The notes beneath the pieces are model-generated. The model saw only the letters and a program-made list of their open reading frames with translations. It was not told where the DNA came from and did no database searches. From NCBI GenBank assembly GCA_947495075.1, contig CANLXH010000002.1, positions 248,001 through 312,000 on the forward strand: 64,000 bases of DNA, in the 5' to 3' direction. The stretch comes from an uncultured Croceitalea sp. (GTDB lineage Bacteria > Bacteroidota > Bacteroidia > Flavobacteriales > Flavobacteriaceae). Position numbers and translations under genes: made by a program. Every line of letters starts with the position of its first letter. Positions within the stretch are counted from its first letter, which is position 1. Of the stretch, positions 1 to 8,657 are shown piece by piece.

Positions 1-976
1 CCATAATTCGCTTGGATGATCCTAAAATTTGATTAATTGCCAAAAAAGTAGATAGGTATCCTGCCATTCCAAGGTTTAAACTAGCAAAATTGCTCAATGC
101 AATTAGCAGTAAAATTACCCCTGCAATTACTAGCACCCATATATTGGATAAAGAACTATTTGGTTCAATCTCACGAAATAAGTCAGATTGCAAATGAATA
201 TCAGTTATGTTCATTAAGTGAGCGGTAACCTCGGCTTTATCCATCGTATTATCATCAGTAAATAAATCTGCTAGGGTAAGAGCTAATTTTTCGCTTACAA
301 CTTTAGGATTTGTATTTTCAGCTAAAAGTAAATATTGATAGGCCCAGCCCTGAATTTTTTCTTTCCCAGGCATAAATAAAATATCAGGATGTAGATGACT
401 TTGTTGTTTGGGGTTTTCCATCACTCCAGTAATTTGAAAATCAGCCTTAGTAGTATTAAAGTGACCTTCGGGTAAAGAGATTACTTTACCAATAGGGTTA
501 TGACTTCCAAAAATATTTTCGGCAAGTGATTTAGATACCACAACCGAACCTGGGTTTTGAAAAACATTTTTTATATCACCTTCTAGTAACGGAATATCAA
601 AAAGCTTAAAAAAAGTGTCATCAACTGCAAATCCTTGATTTATTCCATAATATTTTTCTTTGTGCCGTATAAGCTTACCACGAATTGGTGCCAAACGTAC
701 AAATTGTTCAACCTCAGGAATCGCTTCTGTTAATGAAGGTAGTTCTTGAGCTGCAAAAAAACGGGCAAAATGATTATTCTCTAAAAAGTTAGGACTTGTA
801 GCGGTTAACCGATAGATGTTTTTTGCTTTTGTATACTGCCTGTCATATCCTAATTCATTTTTAATAAAAAGTGTAATAAATATAATTCCACACAACCCAA
901 GTGTAAGACCAATTACTTTAATTGCATTTAAAATGGGTCTTTTTTTTATATTTCTAAAGGCATATTTTACTAGCAT
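1..976 (-). CDS. ABC transporter permease, FtsX/MacB type (partial, 3' end outside window)
   Basis: Reading the minus strand from an ATG at 976 gives an open frame of about 325 codons to the window edge, beginning MLVKYAFRNIKKRPILNAIK. There is a membrane segment near residues 20-40, then a long extracytoplasmic MacB_PCD-like region with the family motif NPIGKVISLPEGHF, and a second hydrophobic stretch near residue 290. It lies 18 bp downstream of the next permease and is probably the last visible member of the same operon. It is clearly more diverged than its six neighbours: where they have NFMNLSTA followed by KEVGIRKVLGS, this protein reads NFASLNLGMAGYLSTF and then NQILGSSKRIM. Fold and family are well supported; the substrate is unknown. 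Confidence 0.85.
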   Translation of the reverse strand, partial: MLVKYAFRNIKKRPILNAIKVIGLTLGLCGIIFITLFIKNELGYDRQYTKAKNIYRLTATSPNFLENNHFARFFAAQELPSLTEAIPEVEQFVRLAPIRGKLIRHKEKYYGINQGFAVDDTFFKLFDIPLLEGDIKNVFQNPGSVVVSKSLAENIFGSHNPIGKVISLPEGHFNTTKADFQITGVMENPKQQSHLHPDILFMPGKEKIQGWAYQYLLLAENTNPKVVSEKLALTLADLFTDDNTMDKAEVTAHLMNITDIHLQSDLFREIEPNSSLSNIWVLVIAGVILLLIALSNFASLNLGMAGYLSTFLAINQILGSSKRIM

Positions 977-994
977 AAGATGAATTTATACTTT

Positions 995-3427
995 TTATTC
1001 TGTACGCAAACTCTTTATTGGATTTACTATTGCTGCTTTTATACTTTGATAACTTACTGTAATTACAGCAATAGCAATAGCTAACAATCCAGCTAAAGCC
1101 AAAACCCACCAACTAACTTCTACACGATATGAAAAATCTTGTAACCATTTATTCATGGCAAACCAACCAACAGGTAAAGAGATGACTATCGCTACAGCCA
1201 CCAACTTTAAAAAATCCATTGTTAAGCGATAAGATATTTGACCAACACTAGCACCTAAAACTTTTCTAACCCCAATTTCCTTGGTACGCTTCTCCGCATT
1301 AAAAGCAGCTAATCCAAATAATCCTAGGCAAGCGATTAAAATAGAAAGTATGGTAAACACTATAAAAATTCTTCCTAGATTTTGTTCTGCTTTATAGGTG
1401 ATATTAAATGCATCATCCATAAAATTGTATGCAAAAGGTTGTTCCGGGACAATTCTTTTCCATACTGCCTCAACTTCAGCTAGTGTGTTGGGGAAATCAC
1501 CAGCTTTTAATTTGATAGCCATATTGCCTGAGGAGCCTCCAATAACAAGGCTTAAAGCATCAATATCATCCCTAAGAGATTCAAAATGAAAATTTTCAAT
1601 TACTCCTACAACTGTATAAAATTCTCCATTATCATTTCCAAGGTCATTAGATAAACGTATTCCTATAGCTTCCTCTGGCTTAATCCCTAAAATAGAAATA
1701 GCAGCTTCATTTATGATAATAGCTGTGGAATCAGTGGCGCGTTTTTCGTTAAAATCACGCCCAGATATAAGTTTAATATTCAAAGTTGACACATAGTCAT
1801 AGTCTACAACCCATTTTTGCATATTTATAGCATTCTCCTGTTCTGTAAAGCCTTCTCTAAAAAAAGATGTATCTGATCTTGCCGAAGGGGTAGGTAGAAA
1901 ACTACTTATTGTGGCACTTTTAACTTGTGCTAAATTTTCCACTTCTTGCTTAAATGCATCTGCTTTATCACCAGCACCATAAAGATCTTGTACTATCAAA
2001 ACTTGGTCTTTAGAAAAACCTAATTCTTTGCTTTGAATGTAATCGAGCTGCTTGAAAACAACTAAAGTTCCCACAATTAAAAAAACCGAGATAGCAAATT
2101 GAAAAATAACTAAAGAATTACGAATGTTGCCTCCTCCTACACTACCTTTTCCTAAGCCCTTGAGTACTTTTACTGGAATAAATCGCGACATAAAAAATGC
2201 AGGGTACCATCCAGAGAACAAACTTAATATTGCTGCTGCAACTAATAAAATAAGCCAAAAAATTGGACTAGTCAAAGGAATACTAATTTCTGTTCCCGCA
2301 AGCTTATTAAAAAAAGGCAAAGTAATAAACGCTATTACTAAAGCGATTAAAAGCGACATAAAAGAGATGAGTCCAGACTCTGTCAAGAACTGTTTAATTA
2401 ATCCAGATTTATTAGACCCTAGTGTTTTACGTATACCTACTTCCTTAGCTCTTTTTAAAGAGTGGGCAGTAGATAAATTCATAAAGTTGACACTTGCCAA
2501 CAAAATCAAGAACACTCCAATAAAAGAAAGAATATATATATTTTGAATTGAACCTGTCGCGCTGAGTTCTATTCTAGTATTTGAATATAGATGAATATCG
2601 GTTAACGGTATAGTATTATAGTTTAAATAATTCCCGGATGCTTTAAAAGATTCTTCCGTCATTCCTGGAAAAATCTCCTGTACCCATGGTATTACATAAC
2701 TCCCTACTATTGTTTGAAGTTGACCTTGAAAATCTTGAATGTTAGCATTTGGAATCAGTTTTATAAAAGTAAAATAATTATGACTCCCCCAATCTTTTTG
2801 CTGTGCATCTTCATAACCTGACATGGCCATAAAAACACTATGATTCCTTAATAGAGAGTTCTTAGGCAAATCCTCCAAAACACCAGTAACAGTGTAAGTA
2901 TCCGTATTATCCAGCAAAACCTCTTGTCCAACTGCATTGTTGACCCCAAAATGTTTTTCTGCCGCTGTTTTGGTTAATATTAGTGTATTGGGCTCTTTTA
3001 AGGCCGTTTCAATATCACCTACCAATAAATCTAGACCGAACATTTTAAAGAAATTTGCATCGGCAAAGGCAGAATTAAGTTCTTTAGTGTTATTAGCAGT
3101 ATTGCTTCTCCGGATAAGCATGCTTCCTAAATTCCGAATTCTGGTAGCCATCTCAACCTGAGAAAAATCATTTTCCAATACAGCGGCCATAGGTGCAGAA
3201 GTTTCAGCGGATACACTAGCGTCACCTCCAAACTTTATATCAGCATTTATTCTATGAATTCGGTCTGCATCAGTAAACATTTTATCGTGACTCAGTTCAC
3301 TATAGATATATAATGCAATCAAAAGCCCGCCGGCCATACCAATGGCAAGGCCAAATATATTTAGGGAAGTAAAGAAAGGTTGTCTCTTTAGACTTCTCCA
3401 AGCTATTTTTAAATGATTTTTAAACAT
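995..3427 (-). CDS. ABC transporter permease, FtsX/MacB type (paralogue 6 of the cluster)
   Basis: This is an 810-residue inner-membrane permease with the double-unit layout: TM1 (about 20-42), MacB_PCD periplasmic domain, FtsX block of three TMs (about 300-415), another TM near 440, a second periplasmic domain, and a final FtsX block (about 685-790). It begins MFKNHLKIAWRSLKRQP and ends NPIKSLRTE, sequences shared by its neighbours. GIRKTLGS and GVRKVLGA are the two FtsX motifs that follow the coupling region. Such a fused protein should need only the ATPase to form a complete transporter. The gene has its own upstream control region, so it need not depend on read-through from the operon head. 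The substrate cannot be inferred. Confidence 0.9.
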   Translation of the reverse strand: MFKNHLKIAWRSLKRQPFFTSLNIFGLAIGMAGGLLIALYIYSELSHDKMFTDADRIHRINADIKFGGDASVSAETSAPMAAVLENDFSQVEMATRIRNLGSMLIRRSNTANNTKELNSAFADANFFKMFGLDLLVGDIETALKEPNTLILTKTAAEKHFGVNNAVGQEVLLDNTDTYTVTGVLEDLPKNSLLRNHSVFMAMSGYEDAQQKDWGSHNYFTFIKLIPNANIQDFQGQLQTIVGSYVIPWVQEIFPGMTEESFKASGNYLNYNTIPLTDIHLYSNTRIELSATGSIQNIYILSFIGVFLILLASVNFMNLSTAHSLKRAKEVGIRKTLGSNKSGLIKQFLTESGLISFMSLLIALVIAFITLPFFNKLAGTEISIPLTSPIFWLILLVAAAILSLFSGWYPAFFMSRFIPVKVLKGLGKGSVGGGNIRNSLVIFQFAISVFLIVGTLVVFKQLDYIQSKELGFSKDQVLIVQDLYGAGDKADAFKQEVENLAQVKSATISSFLPTPSARSDTSFFREGFTEQENAINMQKWVVDYDYVSTLNIKLISGRDFNEKRATDSTAIIINEAAISILGIKPEEAIGIRLSNDLGNDNGEFYTVVGVIENFHFESLRDDIDALSLVIGGSSGNMAIKLKAGDFPNTLAEVEAVWKRIVPEQPFAYNFMDDAFNITYKAEQNLGRIFIVFTILSILIACLGLFGLAAFNAEKRTKEIGVRKVLGASVGQISYRLTMDFLKLVAVAIVISLPVGWFAMNKWLQDFSYRVEVSWWVLALAGLLAIAIAVITVSYQSIKAAIVNPIKSLRTE

Positions 3428-3471
3428 GATTCTCGTTTTTTGATTGATGCAATTACTAGAAACCCATTTCT

Positions 3472-3568
3472 ATGCCAGAATATAATGTTTTGATAATCAA
3501 TTACTTAAAAACAAATACTATTTTATTTTGTAAAATATTTTTACAGTCTCTGTATGATTTGTTTACAG
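3472..3568 (-). promoter_or_regulatory. Putative sigma-54-type promoter with paired activator sites upstream of the 995-3427 permease
   Basis: Two 18-bp inverted-repeat sites, TGTAAAATATTTTTACAG (3529-3546) and TGTATGATTTGTTTACAG (3551-3568), start 22 bp apart. Between them and the gene is a minus-strand TGGCAT at 3472-3477, matching the -24 half of a sigma-54 promoter; the -12 GC is only partly matched. The same arrangement occurs before the 3572-5986 permease and before the TolC gene. An NtrC-type regulator is encoded in the same locus. The role is inferred. Confidence 0.55.
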
Positions 3569-3571
3569 ATT

Positions 3572-5986
3572 CTACTCCGTTCTTAAGCTTTTGATGGGGT
3601 TCTGTAGTGCGGCATTGATAGCTTTATAACTTATAGTGGTTAATGCTATACATATGGTAAAAGCGGCAGCCAAAACAAAAAACCACCATTCTATTTTTAT
3701 ATGGTATGCAAAACCTTCTAGCCAAGTGTTCATCAAATAATAGCCCAATGGAAATGCTACTAAAAATGAAATTCCAATGAGCTTTAGAAAATCTTTAGAA
3801 AGCATTTTTATAATTTGATAAACCGAAGAGCCTAAAACCTTTCGGATACCTATCTCTTTAAAGCGTTGTTCGGCGGTAAATGTTACAAGGCCAAATAGAC
3901 CCATACAGGCTACTAAAATGGTAAGCATTGCAAAAATGTTGAGTACAGTCCCCATTTTTTGCTCAGCAACATAAGTATACCTATAAGACTCATCTAAAAG
4001 GGCGTAACTAAAAATTTCATCCGTTTTAAAACCATCCCACAATTGTTGTGCATCTGCAATAAGGTCTTTCATGTTTGTAGTTTTTGCACGTACAATAAGG
4101 CCACCGGTTGAACCGTAGTTCATGATTAATGGTTCTATAGTTTTATGAAGCGATTCATGATGAAAATCTTTTACTATTCCAATCACAGTCACTGTTTCAT
4201 TTCCGTTGTCAGTTGCTCTTTCAAAAGTTTTCCCCAATGGATTTTCTCCAAGGTCAAATGCTTTTACAGCACTTTCGTTTATGATGACCTTATCTTGTTC
4301 AAAACCGAAGTCTTCTGAAAAATTTCGCCCCTCTAACAACGTCATGCCCATGACATCCATATATGCATCATCAATATGATACTGCATGCTTCTTCTAATG
4401 AATTTACCGTTTTTATAGATTGCAGATATTGAATTATCTGAAGCACCTGCTGGCACAAATGCAGATACGCTAATACTCGCTACTTTTGGATTTTTAAGCA
4501 ATTCATTCTTAAGTGCATTTCTATTATTTTCGCCGAGAAGATATGCATCTCTAAGAACCAATATTTCATTTTTATCGTAGCCTAGTCTTTTGTTTTGAAT
4601 ATAGGACATCTGTTGATTTACTATTAGTGTTCCCAATATTAATGCTGCCGATATTACAAATTGAAAAACTACGAGGCCACTGCGCAAGCCTTTTGTTTTA
4701 CCGCTCCCTGAGAATTTATTTTTTAAAGCTGTGACAGGCTTAAACGAAGACAGAAAAATAGTCGGGTAGCTTCCTGCCAATAGACTTATAAGTAGTGTTG
4801 CTATCAACAAAGCTCCGATAAGTTTAGGACTTAACAAATAGGTTAATTCCAGTTCTTTTCCCGAGATAGCATTAAAATAAGGAAGTGTAAAAGCAACTAA
4901 GAATATCGCAAATAGCATTGCTATAAGTGTAGCCAGAAAAGATTCCATTAAAAACTGATTTGCAAGCTGTTTTCTGTGCGACCCCAACACTTTACGAATG
5001 CCAATTTCTTTTGCTCTCTTAGAAGCTGAAGCCGTTGAGAGATTCATAAAATTGATACAGGCAATAAGTAGCATAAAAAGTGCTATGGCACTGAAAATAT
5101 AAACGTATTTTATATCACCACCTTCTTCCAAAGTGGATGCTTTGGTAAATTCTGAATTTAGGTGAATACTGGTCAAAGGCTGTAAAAAGAGACCTATGGG
5201 GTTTTCTTTGCTAAACTCAGTGTAAGAAATGCCTATTTCTTCTTGGAGTTGAGGTCCCATATTTTTTTCTACCACCGCTGGTAATTTCACTTCTAGATTA
5301 CTTAGAGAAATTCCCTTTTTTAGTTCTAAATAGGTATGAAAATTACCTTGAGTCCATGAATTACTTTTAGCAGCAGACAACCCTTGCATTGAAATAAAGG
5401 CATCAAAATGAAAATGTGCGTTTTTGGGAATAGTTTTCATTACCGCACTAATTCTGTAAGGTTGGCTCTCTTCATTTAATGATAGCGACTTGCCAATTGG
5501 GTCTTCTTCTCCAAAATATTTAAATGCTAGTTCTTCGGTAACTATAACAGAATATGGAGTATCTAAAGGATTCTTATATGTGCCTTTGACAATAGGCATT
5601 GTAAAAACATCAAAAAAGTTTGAATCAACATAGGCTAGGCTTGTATTGTTAAATTTGACATTGTTATAGCTGATACTGGGGTTATGGATTTTTTGGAGGC
5701 GTGTAGCATTCAAAACTTCTGGGAATTCTTCCTTTAGTGTTTGAGCAACAGGAGCCATTACTACAGCTTCCCTAATGTCTTCGTTTTCAATTTTAGCTTT
5801 GAGTACAACGCGGACGATTTCATCAGCTTTTTCATTGAACGTGTCATACGTCAATTCATCGACGACAAAAAGCATTATCAGTAAACAAGAAGTTATACCT
5901 AAGGTAAGACCAATTATATTGATAGAGAACATTCCTCTATTCTTTCTAATGTTTCGCCAAGCTATTTTTAGATAGTTTTTAAACAT
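3572..5986 (-). CDS. ABC transporter permease, FtsX/MacB type (paralogue 5)
   Basis: 804 residues, starting MFKNYLKIAWRNIRKNRG and ending NPIKSLRTE. The layout is TM1, periplasmic MacB_PCD domain, three-TM FtsX block with KEIGIRKVLGS, central TM, second periplasmic domain, and C-terminal FtsX block with KEIGIRKVLGS again. Like the other copies it probably acts in the inner membrane with the shared ATPase encoded at 16923-17627. The 195-bp gap upstream is the longest but one between adjacent genes of the cluster and holds paired activator sites, so this gene probably starts its own transcript. Function beyond MacB-like transport or mechanotransmission is unknown. Confidence 0.9.
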   Translation of the reverse strand: MFKNYLKIAWRNIRKNRGMFSINIIGLTLGITSCLLIMLFVVDELTYDTFNEKADEIVRVVLKAKIENEDIREAVVMAPVAQTLKEEFPEVLNATRLQKIHNPSISYNNVKFNNTSLAYVDSNFFDVFTMPIVKGTYKNPLDTPYSVIVTEELAFKYFGEEDPIGKSLSLNEESQPYRISAVMKTIPKNAHFHFDAFISMQGLSAAKSNSWTQGNFHTYLELKKGISLSNLEVKLPAVVEKNMGPQLQEEIGISYTEFSKENPIGLFLQPLTSIHLNSEFTKASTLEEGGDIKYVYIFSAIALFMLLIACINFMNLSTASASKRAKEIGIRKVLGSHRKQLANQFLMESFLATLIAMLFAIFLVAFTLPYFNAISGKELELTYLLSPKLIGALLIATLLISLLAGSYPTIFLSSFKPVTALKNKFSGSGKTKGLRSGLVVFQFVISAALILGTLIVNQQMSYIQNKRLGYDKNEILVLRDAYLLGENNRNALKNELLKNPKVASISVSAFVPAGASDNSISAIYKNGKFIRRSMQYHIDDAYMDVMGMTLLEGRNFSEDFGFEQDKVIINESAVKAFDLGENPLGKTFERATDNGNETVTVIGIVKDFHHESLHKTIEPLIMNYGSTGGLIVRAKTTNMKDLIADAQQLWDGFKTDEIFSYALLDESYRYTYVAEQKMGTVLNIFAMLTILVACMGLFGLVTFTAEQRFKEIGIRKVLGSSVYQIIKMLSKDFLKLIGISFLVAFPLGYYLMNTWLEGFAYHIKIEWWFFVLAAAFTICIALTTISYKAINAALQNPIKSLRTE

Positions 5987-6030
5987 GATGGTTCGTTTTA
6001 TGATTGACTTATTAATTAAAATCGATTATC

Positions 6031-6129
6031 ATGCCAAGCATTTAAAAAACTAATAATCAATAACTTAAAAAACAAGTATCACACTATGTTGTAAATTTTT
6101 TTTACAGTATATGTACAATATATTTACGG
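6031..6129 (-). promoter_or_regulatory. Putative sigma-54-type promoter with paired activator sites upstream of the 3572-5986 permease
   Basis: Sites TGTAAATTTTTTTTACAG (6090-6107) and TGTACAATATATTTACGG (6112-6129) start 22 bp apart, as in the other two control regions. A minus-strand TGGCAT lies at 6031-6036, about 50 bp nearer the gene. An intervening AT-rich stretch (6048-6075) is also similar to the one at 3492-3513. Assignment to the adjacent NtrC-type regulator is inference. Confidence 0.55.
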
Positions 6130-6181
6130 TTGCTGAACTCAGAAACGCTATTCTCAAGTCTTTAGAATAGTGTTAGTATTA

Positions 6182-8581
6182 TTATTCCGTCCTTAAACTC
6201 TTAACAGGGTTTTGCTTTGCAGCTCTAATAGCTTGAAAACTAACTGTAAGAACCGTTACACCCATAGCACCAAGCATAGCAAGAGCAAATATCCACCACT
6301 TAAGAATTACACGATAAGGATATTCCTGTAACCAACCGTTCATTACATAGTAAGCTATTGGTACTGCAATAAAACAGGAAATAATCACCAATTTTAAGAA
6401 GTCTTTAGACAACATATTCCATACATTAAAAACGGATGCTCCTAATACCTTACGAACCCCTATTTCCTTAGTACGTTGCTCTGCCACAAAAGAAGTAAGA
6501 CCAAATAACCCTAGGCAGCTTATTAAAATTGCAAGCGCTGTAAATATCCCAGATAAAGTACCTATACGTTGTTCTGCAGCAAATTTCTCAGCATATTCAT
6601 CATCTACAAAATCATATTGGAATGGAATAGCAGGAAAATTATCTTTAAACACTCGTTCTATAGTAGCTATGTTTTGGTTTGCGCTTCGGTTAGGGTTTAA
6701 CCTTAAATTATAGTAACTAAAATTATCTTTCCTATCGTATACATACCAAGCTTGTTTAACCGCCTCGTAAGGGGATTGCGCAATCATATCTTCAACTACA
6801 CCAATAATTTTCATAGAAGGTCCTGGGTCTTCTTCATCAGAATCTCTAATAATCATACCAATTGGATTTTTAACTCCCATATACTTAACAGCAGATTGAT
6901 TGATTAAAATTCCCAATGAATCTGATGCCATATCTCTAGAAAAATCTCTTCCTTGAACAATCTTGAGGTTTAGAGTACTCGCATATTCTGGCGAAACTTC
7001 TGTCCATGCAAAATCCTCTTGAAAGCCTTCTGGCTTTCCTTCCCAAGTATAACCACTTCTATTTGACCAAATTTGTGTTGTTGGACTACTAGATGTAGCC
7101 ATAGCAATTGCAGCACCAGAACTTAAAAACTGCTCTCGCATTAAATCTGTCTTACCCGAAAAATCTGCAGACCAAGTGGGTATTTGAACCAATCCTTCTC
7201 TATCATAACCTATTGGACGATTCTTAGCATGATTAATTTGTTGCATCACAATTACGGTACCTATAATAAAAGCTACCGAAACGGTAAATTGAAGTACCAC
7301 CAGAATCTTTCTAGGTAAGCCAGCATATTTTCCTGATTTAAAGGTCCCCTTTAATACGTCTACAGGCTTAAAAGAAGAAAGGTATAGTGCTGGATAACTA
7401 CCGGCCAATAAAGCCGTAAATAAGATAAATATTATTGAAATCAACCAAAAAGAAACATTACTCCATGGAAAGGTAATCTCCTTTCTAGCCAATTCATTAA
7501 ATCCACCAAGTGATATAAGTACAATAACAACTGCAACAATAAAAGCAAAAAGTACTACCAAAAAAGATTCACTTAAAAATTGATAAATAAGTTGCCCTTT
7601 TTGCGACCCAATAGACTTTCTAATTCCAACCTCTTTAGCCCGTTTCTCTGAACGAGCAGTGCTCAAATTCATAAAATTAATGCATGCTAATAGCAGTACA
7701 AATGCCCCAATAATACCAAACAACCAAACGTATTTAATACGACCTCCAATCTGTTTCCCATTTTCAAAATTGGAACGCAGATACCAGTCTTCCATCGGTA
7801 ACAGAAAAAGTTGAGGATTAAATTCTGCTGTATCTTCATTAAGGTCTTTTTTTACATTTCTAATGGTCTCAGAAACTATTTCCATGTCTGCATTTTCTGT
7901 CAACTGTACAAACATTTGAAAAGAATTGTTTCCCCAGTTATCCAACGAGTTTTTAATCCATTCGCGATTGGCAACATAATTATCCCATGGGATTATATAA
8001 TCAGTATCATTAAAGGTATTATTGTATGGAATGTCTTTATAAACAGCGGTAATATTTAAATCATATTCATTACTTATTTTAACCACTTTTCCAATAGGGT
8101 CTTCTTTTCCAAATAAAGCATCTGCGGTAGACGCAGAAAGCATAATGGAGTTGATTTCTCGCAGTCCGTCTTTTTCCCCTTTTAAAATTTCTAAGTTTAG
8201 TAATTCTGGAGCCATAGGTTGCATGTAATTGCCTGGGCGAGAGATACTATTGTCTTTATATTTGATGTAGCTATCTTGTGTCCAAGACGCCATCATCAGA
8301 TGTTTAAAATTATCGGCATACCCATCTCTTAATGCTGGTTCTAAAGGAAGTGGTATTGCAGGACCAGTTCCAGTTCTTCCATTGAAGGTCTGTGACTGAA
8401 AAACCTGTGCGATTTTATCTTTATTTATATAATAACTATCACGCGTTAACTCATCATACATCCAAAGGCCAATGATGAGTGTTACAGCCATACCAAGAGC
8501 TAAACCCCCGATATTAATAACAGTATATCCCTTATTTTTTAAGAGGTTTCTCCAAGCAATTTTTAAATAGTTCTTGAACAT
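6182..8581 (-). CDS. ABC transporter permease, FtsX/MacB type (paralogue 4)
   Basis: 799 residues, beginning MFKNYLKIAWRNLLKNKGYT and ending NPVKSLRTE. It has the same two-unit MacB_PCD/FtsX architecture as its neighbours, with KEVGIRKSIGS after the first and KEIGVRKVLGA in the second FtsX block, and about eight membrane segments. A leader motif (minus-strand ATCAATCAAAAAA at 8592-8604) lies 11 bases before the ATG and recurs before several permeases of this cluster. The 76-bp gap to the upstream permease has no activator site, so it is probably co-transcribed with it. Confidence 0.9.
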   Translation of the reverse strand: MFKNYLKIAWRNLLKNKGYTVINIGGLALGMAVTLIIGLWMYDELTRDSYYINKDKIAQVFQSQTFNGRTGTGPAIPLPLEPALRDGYADNFKHLMMASWTQDSYIKYKDNSISRPGNYMQPMAPELLNLEILKGEKDGLREINSIMLSASTADALFGKEDPIGKVVKISNEYDLNITAVYKDIPYNNTFNDTDYIIPWDNYVANREWIKNSLDNWGNNSFQMFVQLTENADMEIVSETIRNVKKDLNEDTAEFNPQLFLLPMEDWYLRSNFENGKQIGGRIKYVWLFGIIGAFVLLLACINFMNLSTARSEKRAKEVGIRKSIGSQKGQLIYQFLSESFLVVLFAFIVAVVIVLISLGGFNELARKEITFPWSNVSFWLISIIFILFTALLAGSYPALYLSSFKPVDVLKGTFKSGKYAGLPRKILVVLQFTVSVAFIIGTVIVMQQINHAKNRPIGYDREGLVQIPTWSADFSGKTDLMREQFLSSGAAIAMATSSSPTTQIWSNRSGYTWEGKPEGFQEDFAWTEVSPEYASTLNLKIVQGRDFSRDMASDSLGILINQSAVKYMGVKNPIGMIIRDSDEEDPGPSMKIIGVVEDMIAQSPYEAVKQAWYVYDRKDNFSYYNLRLNPNRSANQNIATIERVFKDNFPAIPFQYDFVDDEYAEKFAAEQRIGTLSGIFTALAILISCLGLFGLTSFVAEQRTKEIGVRKVLGASVFNVWNMLSKDFLKLVIISCFIAVPIAYYVMNGWLQEYPYRVILKWWIFALAMLGAMGVTVLTVSFQAIRAAKQNPVKSLRTE

Positions 8582-8657
8582 GATAATTTCGTTTTTTGAT
8601 TGATTCTTCTTATAAAACGGTTATTTCAATTAAAGACTCCATAAATCTGAAAAAGTT

